From Dehalococcoidia bacterium (GTDB taxonomy: Bacteria; Chloroflexota; Dehalococcoidia; GIF9; AB-539-J10), in NCBI GenBank assembly GCA_021160725.1, contig JAGHCA010000069.1, positions 1 to 33,119 of the forward strand: a stretch of DNA of 33,119 nucleotides, written 5' to 3'. Made by a program: the position numbers and the translations under genes. Below are positions 15,299 to 21,910 of this stretch, piece by piece. Position 1 is the stretch's first letter. The number at the start of each line of letters is the position of its first letter. The notes below the pieces were generated by a model. The model was not told the origin of the DNA, ran no database searches, and saw only the letters and a list, made by a program, of their open reading frames with translations.

Positions 15299-16081
15299 GT
15301 GGTTGTTAATGGTGCTTTAGGCAGGATGGGGAGGGAGATAACTAAAGCCGTGGTCTGTGAGCCCGGCTTGAAGTTAGTGGGTGCTGTGGAAAAGGAAGTA
15401 ACTCAGCGATACCTTCCTTTAGCTGAGGCTGTGGAACTGATACCTTTTTCTTCTGATTTAAGCTCGCTTTTAAGAAGCTGTAATGCTGATGTGGTGGTGG
15501 ATTTTACCAATGCCGAGGCTTCCATAGCAGCCGCTCGCATCGCTGTTAAACAGAAGGCCAATATGGTTATTGGCACTACAGGCCTTTCTGAAGAGAATCT
15601 GGCAGAAATTGAGCAATTGTGCATAGCCAACGAGGTAGGGGTGGTAGTAGCACCTAATTTTTCTTTGGGGGCAGCAGTTCTAATTCATTTGTCGAAATTT
15701 GCTGCTAAATTCTTTAACTATGCCGAGATTATCGAGATGCATCATGACAAAAAGGAGTATGCTCCTTCAGGGACTGCTCTAGCTACAGCAAGAGCTATGT
15801 TACAAGCTCGTGGTAAACCATTTATTTTCCCTGAAGTTGAACGCAAAATACTCAACAATACCCGAGGAGGACAGATAAATGGCATAGCTATCCACAGCTT
15901 GAGGTTACCAGGATTTATGGCTGGGGAGGAAGTTATATTTAGCGGAGAGTGTGAAACTCTAAACTTACGTTATACTACTATCGGTCGAGAGTGTTACTTG
16001 CCTGGCATTATCTTGGCAATTAATGAGGTGATAAAACGCAAGGGGCTAACTTACGGATTGGATGCCTTGTTGGAGATGTAG
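15299..16081 (+). CDS. dapB: 4-hydroxy-tetrahydrodipicolinate reductase
   Basis: DapB reduces hydroxy-tetrahydrodipicolinate with NAD(P)H in the diaminopimelate/lysine pathway. The nucleotide-binding NGALGRMG lies at the N-terminus, DVVVDFTNAEA and GTTGLSEENL follow, and the signature EMHHDKKEYAPSGTALATA carries the catalytic His and Lys; the usual Asp before APSGTA is Tyr. The C-terminal LRLPGFMAGEEVIFSGECETLNLRY is family-like. The listed GTG 15299 is the only conventional start, but it lies 22 bases after GGAGG (15272-15276) and cuts off part of the first beta strand. The frame stays open upstream, and ATA at 15284, seven bases after GGAGG, would give MDPIRVVVNGALGRMG and a normal 265 residues. 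The gene lies between pnp and the asd-like gene. Confidence 0.9.
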   Translation: MVVNGALGRMGREITKAVVCEPGLKLVGAVEKEVTQRYLPLAEAVELIPFSSDLSSLLRSCNADVVVDFTNAEASIAAARIAVKQKANMVIGTTGLSEENLAEIEQLCIANEVGVVVAPNFSLGAAVLIHLSKFAAKFFNYAEIIEMHHDKKEYAPSGTALATARAMLQARGKPFIFPEVERKILNNTRGGQINGIAIHSLRLPGFMAGEEVIFSGECETLNLRYTTIGRECYLPGIILAINEVIKRKGLTYGLDALLEM

Positions 16082-16088
16082 GAAGGGC

Positions 16089-17129
16089 ATGAAGGAATTC
16101 AATATAGCTATTATTGGTGCGACCGGAATTGTGGGGCAAGAATTTATCAAGATACTTGAGCAGCGCACTCTCCCTATAGCGTCTGTTCAATTACTAACCT
16201 CTGATCACTCTTCTGGGGCGAAACTATTCTTCAACCATCAAAAACTTGAAGTTGCAGAAGTGAAACCAGAGGTATTTCGTAATGTTGACATTGCTTTTTT
16301 CTTTGCTGGTGCTGAGATTAGTCGAAGATTAGCGCCAGTAGCTGTTGAAGCTGAATCAATGGTCATTGATAATAGCGCTGCCTTCGGAAGGGATACTACG
16401 GTGCCCTTAGTAGTTCCGGAGGTAAATCCGGAGGATATAAAATGGCATAAAGGGATAATTGCCAGTCCAAATGCCCCTACAATCCAAATGGCGGTAGCGC
16501 TTTATCCATTGCACAAGGTCAATCCCATAAAGCGTATCGTGGTAAGTACCTACCAAGCAGTATCAAGTAGTGGTGGTGTTGCCCTGCAAGAGCTGACAAA
16601 TCAAGTGAAGTTGGTTTTAGAAGGGCGCCGTATTTGCCCCCATGTCTATTCTCATCAAATTGCTTTTAATGTACTGCCGGAAGTTGATGTCTTTTTGGAT
16701 AGTGGATATACCGAAGAAGAACAGAGAATAGTAGAAGAAACACGGAGGGTATTGCATGCTGATGACGTAGCGATTTCGGCTACTTGTGTCCGAGTCCCGG
16801 TTTACTTCGGGCATAGTGAATCAGTTAACGTAGAATTTAGCTCGCCTATTACTCCTGGAGAAGCAAGGAAGATTTTGGCTGAAGCCCCAGGGGTCAGAAT
16901 ACTTGATGACCCTACTGTGAGTTTTTATCCTCAACCCTGGGCTGCTAGTGGGTCAAATCATGTATTTGTGGGCCGAATCAGAAAAGACATCTCGCATCCT
17001 AACGGGCTTGTTATGTGGATAGTGGCTGATAATCTGCGTAAAGGGGCAGCGCTAAACGCTGTGCAAATCGCTGAGGCAGGGATAGAGAGAGGTTGGATAG
17101 GCCTTAATAAGAGGTTAGCTGGTTTGTAG
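16089..17129 (+). CDS. asd: Aspartate-semialdehyde dehydrogenase homologue lacking the catalytic cysteine
   Basis: This 346-residue protein has the full ASADH fold and length: NADP-binding AIIGATGIVGQEF (7-19), FFFAGAEISRR (69-80), DNSAAFGRDTTVPLVVPEVN (94-113), STYQAVSSSGG, VRVPVYFGHSESVNVEF with the active-site His, and GRIRKDISHPNGLVMWIVADNLRKGAALNAVQIAE. The nucleophile motif, normally NCST or NCTT, is NAPT here, with GCC for Ala129 at 16473-16475. The conserved SAFR arginine is also displaced (AAFGR). Classical acyl-enzyme chemistry should therefore be impossible; a Usg-1-like non-enzymatic paralogue is a known precedent. Start ATG 16089 follows GGAAGG, seven bases after dapB. A dapA remnant overlaps its stop. 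Confidence 0.85.
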   Translation: MKEFNIAIIGATGIVGQEFIKILEQRTLPIASVQLLTSDHSSGAKLFFNHQKLEVAEVKPEVFRNVDIAFFFAGAEISRRLAPVAVEAESMVIDNSAAFGRDTTVPLVVPEVNPEDIKWHKGIIASPNAPTIQMAVALYPLHKVNPIKRIVVSTYQAVSSSGGVALQELTNQVKLVLEGRRICPHVYSHQIAFNVLPEVDVFLDSGYTEEEQRIVEETRRVLHADDVAISATCVRVPVYFGHSESVNVEFSSPITPGEARKILAEAPGVRILDDPTVSFYPQPWAASGSNHVFVGRIRKDISHPNGLVMWIVADNLRKGAALNAVQIAEAGIERGWIGLNKRLAGL

Positions 17130-17278
17130 TGAATAAGCGAGGCAGCTTACTAACAGCTACCGTTATGTCTTTTGACACTCAAGGCAAGGTTAACTCCCAA
17201 CAAACTAAGAAGCTGGCAGTCTCAGACACCACTGGCAAATCTTCTACTCGTAGTTTAGCCTGGCGAAGAATCAGCTAA
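17129..17278 (+). pseudogene. dapA: dapA remnant (4-hydroxy-tetrahydrodipicolinate synthase N-terminus)
   Basis: GTG 17129 shares its G with the asd TAG stop, and the frame runs 49 codons to TAA 17276-17278. The translation matches the DapA N-terminus: GSLLTATVMSFDTQGKVN parallels G.ltAmvTPFde.GkVd, and QQTKKLA parallels the first helix. VSDTTGKSSTRS then parallels V.GTTGESpTLs. About 13 residues between these blocks (the H.v..G.dgl part) are missing in frame, TP has become MS, and the TTGE glutamate is Lys. Nothing DapA-like follows the stop before the convergent purA ends at 17351. This is a decayed gene that kept its translational coupling to asd. Confidence 0.75.
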
Positions 17279-17350
17279 TCTCATACAGACAACACTAAGG
17301 GAACTATGGAATGGGGATTTGCCTATCTCCCAGTTGATGACTAGTAATTG

Positions 17351-18637
17351 TCAACTGAAGAACTCTTTAACCGATATTATTTGCCGCCTATCTGGCCCCA
17401 CGGAAACGAGGTTGATGGGGCAGGACAAGAGCTCTTCAAGACGGGACATATAATTGCGGGCTTCTGCTGGCAGCTTGTCAAAATTTCGGATTCCACTTAT
17501 TGATTCTTCCCAGCCTTCCACCTCTTCGTAGATAGGTTGGCATTTCTCCAATATGTCTAAATTGCTAGGGAAAGAGGTTATAACCTCATCGTTGAATTTG
17601 TAGGCGGTACATATTTTGATTTGAGAGAAACCATCATAAATATCGAGGTGAGTTAGAGCTATGTCAGTAATGCCATTTATTTGCACGCTGAAGCGCCCTG
17701 CCACGGCATCAAACCAACCACATCTTCGCGGCCTTCCCGTGGTAGCGCCATACTCGTGGGCTTTTTCTCGTATTAAGTTACCGGTTTCATCCTTGAGCTC
17801 TGTAGGCATGGGACCGGCCCCAACTCTGGTGTTATATGCCTTAAACACGCCCACCACGCGGTCGATTTCTTTTGGGCCTAGGCCTACTCCAACACAGCCT
17901 GCCGCAGCCAACGGTGAAGAAGAGGTCACGTAAGGATAAGTGCCGAAGTCAGGGTCAAGTAAAGCTCCCTGGGCACCTTCCAATAAAACTGGCTCTCCTT
18001 TTGCCACCGCTTCGTGAATCATGGAGCTAGTTTCCTGAATGAAAGAAGCTATCTGTTCTCCATAATGACAGTATTGGTTATAAATTTCTTCTAATGAGAG
18101 GGGAGAGGCTTGGTATACTTCTGTCAGGATGATATTCTTAAGCTCAAGAGCTGCACTCAAACGGTTCCGAAATGTCTCCTTATCTAATAAATCTCCAACA
18201 CGAATTCCCGAACGAGCTACTTTATCGGCAAAGGCAGGGCCAATGCCTCTGCGCGTAGTACCCAGTGCTCCTTTACTACGCCTTTCCTCTTCCAGCGCGT
18301 CGAGAAGAGTATGATAAGGCATGATCAGGTGAGCACGGTCACTGACAAAAAGGCGATTTGTATCTACACCATGATTAGATAGGTCTTTTATCTCTTGAAG
18401 AAGTACCGCTGGGTTAATAACCACTCCATTGCCAATAATGCAAGTTACCTCGGGATAAAAGATGCCCGAAGGGATAAGATGTAAACGGAACTCGCCATGA
18501 GGGTTGACTACAGTGTGGCCAGCATTATCTCCTCCAGAGAACCGAGCGACTATCTTTGCTTTCTTGGCCAAAAGGTCGATTATCTTCCCTTTACCTTCGT
18601 CACCCCATTGCCCGCCTACAATAGTCACAACAGCCAT
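17351..18637 (-). CDS. purA: Adenylosuccinate synthetase
   Basis: This 428-residue enzyme joins IMP and aspartate with GTP hydrolysis on the way to AMP. The N-terminal GGQWGDEGKGKIIDLLA (8-24) is the GTP-binding/catalytic loop. It is followed by RFSGGDNAGHTVV with the catalytic His, GTTRRGIGPAFADK, LEGAQGALLDPDFGTYPYVTSS and GATTGRPRRCGWFD. Length is typical. Its ATG follows directly on the TAA of the CDP-alcohol phosphotransferase gene (TAAATG), so it is the last gene of the inositol-lipid operon on the minus strand, not part of the purF cluster. Confidence 0.97.
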   Translation of the reverse strand: MAVVTIVGGQWGDEGKGKIIDLLAKKAKIVARFSGGDNAGHTVVNPHGEFRLHLIPSGIFYPEVTCIIGNGVVINPAVLLQEIKDLSNHGVDTNRLFVSDRAHLIMPYHTLLDALEEERRSKGALGTTRRGIGPAFADKVARSGIRVGDLLDKETFRNRLSAALELKNIILTEVYQASPLSLEEIYNQYCHYGEQIASFIQETSSMIHEAVAKGEPVLLEGAQGALLDPDFGTYPYVTSSSPLAAAGCVGVGLGPKEIDRVVGVFKAYNTRVGAGPMPTELKDETGNLIREKAHEYGATTGRPRRCGWFDAVAGRFSVQINGITDIALTHLDIYDGFSQIKICTAYKFNDEVITSFPSNLDILEKCQPIYEEVEGWEESISGIRNFDKLPAEARNYMSRLEELLSCPINLVSVGPDRRQIISVKEFFS

Positions 18638-19243
18638 TTAATCACCTTCAATTTTCCCTTGCTTTCGTAGATAACTCAGTCTTTGTCCCACAGTGATAAA
18701 AACAAAGATTGCCAGAATACATAAAGCAATAAAAATGCTTCGCGTAAAAATTTGATTTATCAGCAAACCTATTGCTAATACTATAACGCGTTCTGCTCTG
18801 GTAAACAAGCCGACTTGACATTGCCAGCCAAGTCCTTCTGCTCTAGCCCTTATGTAGCTGACCAGAAAGGACCCAATTAAAACAATAAAAATGAGCATGA
18901 TTTCTAAGTTGGCTTCTTGTGTTATATACCAAATCAAGAGGCCGCAGAGTATTGCCGCTTCAGAAATGCGGTCAGCTACTGAATCCAGTACAGCACCAAA
19001 CTTTGTAGTTTGTCTGGTGAGGCGGGCTAAGGCTCCATCTAGGAGGTCAAATAGACCTGAAACTAGAATTAGAACTCCACCAAGACGAAAGTGACTCGTG
19101 GCAATGACATAGGCAGCACCTATATTCAGAACCAGATTGATAAGAGTAAGAGCATTGGGTGTTATTCTGCTTTTACTCAAAATCCTGACCATGGGATCGG
19201 TAATACGATAGGCTAAATTCCGTCGAATATTTACTAAATTCAT
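18638..19243 (-). CDS. CDP-alcohol phosphatidyltransferase, probably phosphatidylinositol-phosphate synthase
   Basis: This 201-residue inner-membrane enzyme would move a phosphatidyl group from CDP-diacylglycerol to an alcohol. The complete catalytic motif is present: Asp66, Asp69-Gly70, Ala73-Arg74, Gly83, Asp87 and Asp91 (D-x2-DG-x2-AR-x8-G-x3-D-x3-D). About six hydrophobic helices are visible. The segment SYIRARAEGLGWQCQVGLFTRAER resembles the inositol-phosphate-binding region of actinobacterial PIP synthases. An inositol-3-phosphate synthase two genes upstream supports inositol 1-phosphate as acceptor. Plain phosphatidylglycerophosphate synthase is the alternative. Confidence 0.82.
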   Translation of the reverse strand: MNLVNIRRNLAYRITDPMVRILSKSRITPNALTLINLVLNIGAAYVIATSHFRLGGVLILVSGLFDLLDGALARLTRQTTKFGAVLDSVADRISEAAILCGLLIWYITQEANLEIMLIFIVLIGSFLVSYIRARAEGLGWQCQVGLFTRAERVIVLAIGLLINQIFTRSIFIALCILAIFVFITVGQRLSYLRKQGKIEGD

Positions 19244-19256
19244 TCAGCTCTTCCAG

Positions 19257-19964
19257 CTAGCCTGCTATACCTTCCTTTTGCAGGAAATTGACTACCCCTT
19301 GTATTTGATCTTCGTCATTCCACTCGCCGATTTCACAAACCTTCACTATTCCCGGCGGTAAGTATGTGGTTAACATTTCCCAATTCACATCTCCTTTGCC
19401 CGGGGCCTGATGATCAGAGAGGCCAAGAACATCGTGCAAGTGGGTGCCACTCATTCTATGTTTGAACCATAAAAGCCATTCTCCATGCGAGCTAAAGCCA
19501 ATCTGCTGTTGAACTTCAAGGTAGGGGTGGACTTGGGAAATGAGCTGGTAAACGAATTCTTCTTTGGCTTGGATATATTCTTTAGTTTGAGTGTTGCTCT
19601 TGGTGCAAAATGTATACAGCCTATCTTGCAAACTCAGGTCAATTGGCACTTCACCCATGTGGAGCACAATAGCTTTGGCACTCACATTTGACGCAAGGTC
19701 TATTGTTTGCTTGGTAAAGCTAACAACCTCTATTCGCTCACTCTCGTCCAGAGGACTTAAAGAAAGGCTACTTGCGGAGATTCCTCTGGTTGATAATACC
19801 GCCGGGCAGGGAGAATGAATGCTGGAAATAGAGACTGTGGACTCAAGGAGTTCACTAATCATTCTTGGGAAAATTGAAGCATTTGCTTCTAGGTGAATAA
19901 AGCCCAGTTCTTTAGCTTTGGCGGCAAATTCCGCCATGTGGCTAAATCTACCTTTTGCCCACAT
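19257..19964 (-). CDS. TIM-barrel protein, sugar phosphate isomerase/epimerase-like
   Basis: This 235-residue protein resembles the xylose isomerase-like / AP endonuclease 2 superfamily: AKAKELGFIHLEANA at the first strand-helix, ISSIHSPCPAV, VSAKAIVLHMGEVP, GTHLHDVLGLSDHQAPGKGDVNWEMLTTYLP and CEIGEWNDE near the end. The His, Asp and Glu residues in these strands (IHSP, LHMGE, LHDV, CEIGE) are positioned like the metal ligands of this fold. It lies between inositol-phosphate synthase and the CDP-alcohol phosphotransferase, so it may act on inositol phosphate or another head-group sugar. No exact reaction can be assigned. Confidence 0.7.
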   Translation of the reverse strand: MWAKGRFSHMAEFAAKAKELGFIHLEANASIFPRMISELLESTVSISSIHSPCPAVLSTRGISASSLSLSPLDESERIEVVSFTKQTIDLASNVSAKAIVLHMGEVPIDLSLQDRLYTFCTKSNTQTKEYIQAKEEFVYQLISQVHPYLEVQQQIGFSSHGEWLLWFKHRMSGTHLHDVLGLSDHQAPGKGDVNWEMLTTYLPPGIVKVCEIGEWNDEDQIQGVVNFLQKEGIAG

Positions 19965-20093
19965 AGTAGATAGGGACCCCCCGGGTAATTTGACATCTTT
20001 ATCAAACGTAGTTAGCTCCCGTAACTAAGGTCACATATAGATTTATTTTCAAGCTGCAATGTTTGAAGTTAACACTTCTGGCACGAAGGCAGC

Positions 20094-21218
20094 TTATTTC
20101 CCACTTTCAATTGACTCTACCTCGGGTAGAGTGATGGGGCATTCTTGCCCTTGTCCTACAATAAATGCCTCGGTTTTTACACGAGCTTCCTCGTCAGAAT
20201 ATTGAATAGGTGGGGATTTCATAAAATACGCTGAAGGTCCTACGATGGCTCCGCTTAAGCCACGGTCCATGGCCAATTTGCAGCATCTTATAGCATCAAT
20301 AACTACTCCGGCTGAATTGGGACTATCCCATACCTCCATCTTTAGTTCTATATTCAGAGGGACATCACCGAAGGTGCGGCCTTCCATCTTCAGGTAGCAA
20401 AATTTGCGGTCGGCTAGCCAGGGAACATAATCACTGGGACCAACATAGACGTTGTCAGGGTCGAGAGCGTAGTCTAACTGGGAAGTAACAGCATTAGTCT
20501 TGGAAATCCTTTTGGACTCCAGCCTTTCGTGATCCAGCATGTTGTAGAAATCAGTATTGCCACCAAAATTTAACTGGTAAGTTCGCTCTAGTTTCACGCC
20601 TCGGTCGCGGAAAAGTCTGGTTAACACTCTATGAGTGATCGTGGCACCAACTTGGGACTTAATATCATCGCCAATGACAGGTAATCCCCGCTCGGCAAAT
20701 CGCTTTTGCCAGTAAGACTCACGTGCAATAAAAACAGGTATGCAGTTGACTAAGCCACAACCAGCAGCTAATACTTGCTCTACATACCATTTGGTCGCCT
20801 CCTCGCTTCCCACAGGCAAATAATTAATTACTACGTCAGTCTCGGTCTTTTTGAGTGTATCAACAATGTTAGCAGTCGGGCCTGGCGCCTTGGTAATAAT
20901 TTTAGATAGAGAAGTGCCCAGTCCATCATGGGTCATACCCCGCTCAACCCGGATGCCTGTCTTAGGCACATCACAAAACTTAATTGTGTTGTTTGGCTTG
21001 GTGAAAATAGCCTCAGCTAAATCCTTGCCTACTTTGTTTTTATCAATATCGAATGCGGCCACGAAGTTGACATCAGCTATATGATAATCTCCGAGGTTGA
21101 CATGCATTAAACCGGGGACAAAGTCATCTTCCCTTGCATTCTTGTAGTAGTGAATTCCTTGCACTAGGGAAGAAGCACAATTACCAACACCTATGATGGC
21201 TACATTTATTTTTCCCAT
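20094..21218 (-). CDS. ino1: Inositol-3-phosphate synthase, actinobacterial type
   Basis: This 374-residue NAD-dependent enzyme converts glucose 6-phosphate to myo-inositol 3-phosphate. It matches the short mycobacterial Ino1 class: [17 protein letters not shown] (NAD-binding), [51 protein letters not shown] with the catalytic lysine, [26 protein letters not shown], and [16 protein letters not shown]. Of two nearby ATGs, the one at 21218 has GGGGG five bases upstream, whereas 21230 has no ribosome site, so 21218 was chosen. It heads an operon with a TIM-barrel protein, a CDP-alcohol phosphotransferase and purA, and follows a long leader with a small ORF. Confidence 0.94.
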   Translation of the reverse strand: MGKINVAIIGVGNCASSLVQGIHYYKNAREDDFVPGLMHVNLGDYHIADVNFVAAFDIDKNKVGKDLAEAIFTKPNNTIKFCDVPKTGIRVERGMTHDGLGTSLSKIITKAPGPTANIVDTLKKTETDVVINYLPVGSEEATKWYVEQVLAAGCGLVNCIPVFIARESYWQKRFAERGLPVIGDDIKSQVGATITHRVLTRLFRDRGVKLERTYQLNFGGNTDFYNMLDHERLESKRISKTNAVTSQLDYALDPDNVYVGPSDYVPWLADRKFCYLKMEGRTFGDVPLNIELKMEVWDSPNSAGVVIDAIRCCKLAMDRGLSGAIVGPSAYFMKSPPIQYSDEEARVKTEAFIVGQGQECPITLPEVESIESGK

Positions 21219-21231
21219 TTTTACCCCCATT

Positions 21232-21375
21232 TCATAAATTAAATGCAGAGAGCTTACTATTGGAGTTAGCTCTCACCCATTCTAAAGGCCTTTGTTCTGC
21301 GTATAGGGCAGATTCTCTGAATTGCTGGTTTCCTGTTCCTAATAATTGTGTTCTGGGCATTTTTATCTCTCTCAT
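21232..21375 (-). CDS. Possible 47-residue leader ORF before ino1
   Basis: Within the leader of the inositol operon an ATG at 21375 opens 47 codons ending at TGA 21234-21232, just before the GGGGG ribosome site of ino1. A second in-frame ATG lies at 21360. The product begins [10 protein letters not shown] and contains [13 protein letters not shown]; no family is recognised. Its position between a strong promoter (21468-21497) and ino1 would allow translational coupling. It could equally be a chance frame or a decayed gene. Confidence 0.3.
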   Translation of the reverse strand: MREIKMPRTQLLGTGNQQFRESALYAEQRPLEWVRANSNSKLSAFNL

Positions 21376-21467
21376 TGTCCGACACTTAAAGGCAATATGA
21401 TTGCATTGAAAAGAAAACCAACCGGATTTTAAGGCTAGAACACATTCAGGTATCTTTTATGCACCAC

Positions 21468-21497
21468 TTTATACATATTTATAGATACCAATGTCAA
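21468..21497 (-). promoter_or_regulatory. Promoter of the inositol-lipid operon
   Basis: On the minus strand a perfect TTGACA (21497-21492) and TATAAA (21473-21468) are 18 bases apart. Transcription would start near 21461, leaving about 240 bases of leader before ino1. It lies just downstream of the rbfA stop. Confidence 0.65.
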
Positions 21498-21533
21498 TAC
21501 CTTCAAATCTCCCTCGGCTAAAACAAAGTAAAG

Positions 21534-21881
21534 CTATTCAGTGGTAGTTAGTTCCTCGATCAATTTGAGTAAATGTGTTCCTCGTTCAATGGAATCATCA
21601 TAATGGAAGCTGAGTTGCGGTGTGTATTTCAATTTTAAGTGTAACGCAAGTTCTTTACGCAAGAAACCTGAAGCATTGTTAAAGCCTGCCAGCATATCCT
21701 CCTTGTTTATTTCGCTGCCTAAGGTGCTAACAAATACCTTGGCATGCTTAAAGTCGGGTGAAATTGTGACCTCTGTTACCGAGATAAGTCTACTCAGCCT
21801 GGGGTCATTAACCTCACGCTCAAGCAGCCCGCTGATTTCTCGCTGAATAAGCTTACAGGTTCGTTCACTTCGCCTGCTCAT
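21534..21881 (-). CDS. rbfA: 30S ribosome-binding factor A
   Basis: This 115-residue assembly factor acts on the 16S rRNA 5' region during small-subunit maturation and cold adaptation. It shows the compact KH-like pattern RRSERTCKLIQREISGLLEREVNDPRLSRLISVTEVTISPDFKHAKVFVS, read here in pieces of the family's R..R....i..eI..ll...v.DPrl..lvtvt.V..s.Dl..AkVyvs. LRKELALHLKLKYTPQLSFHYDDSIERGTHLLKLI closes it. It follows infB by 29 bases and is the last gene of the nusA operon. Confidence 0.94.
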   Translation of the reverse strand: MSRRSERTCKLIQREISGLLEREVNDPRLSRLISVTEVTISPDFKHAKVFVSTLGSEINKEDMLAGFNNASGFLRKELALHLKLKYTPQLSFHYDDSIERGTHLLKLIEELTTTE

Positions 21882-21910
21882 CTGGATCTCCTGTCAAGAA
21901 AGTATGGTTG

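Noticed and set aside
16062-16088. Upstream start for the asd-like gene at 16062
   Set aside because: The extra residues overlap the dapB end, are Cys/Arg-rich and unlike any ASADH N-terminus; ATG 16089 gives the usual MKxFNIAIIGATG.
17332-17356. AGTTGA/TCAACT inverted repeat between the dapA remnant and purA as a bidirectional terminator
   Set aside because: Only a 6-bp stem with a 13-base loop, partly inside the purA end, and no T-run.
21231-21533. tRNA, riboswitch or CRISPR in the long intergenic gaps
   Set aside because: Intergenic stretches were scanned by eye for T-loop consensus, direct-repeat/spacer periodicity and known riboswitch cores; none was recognised.
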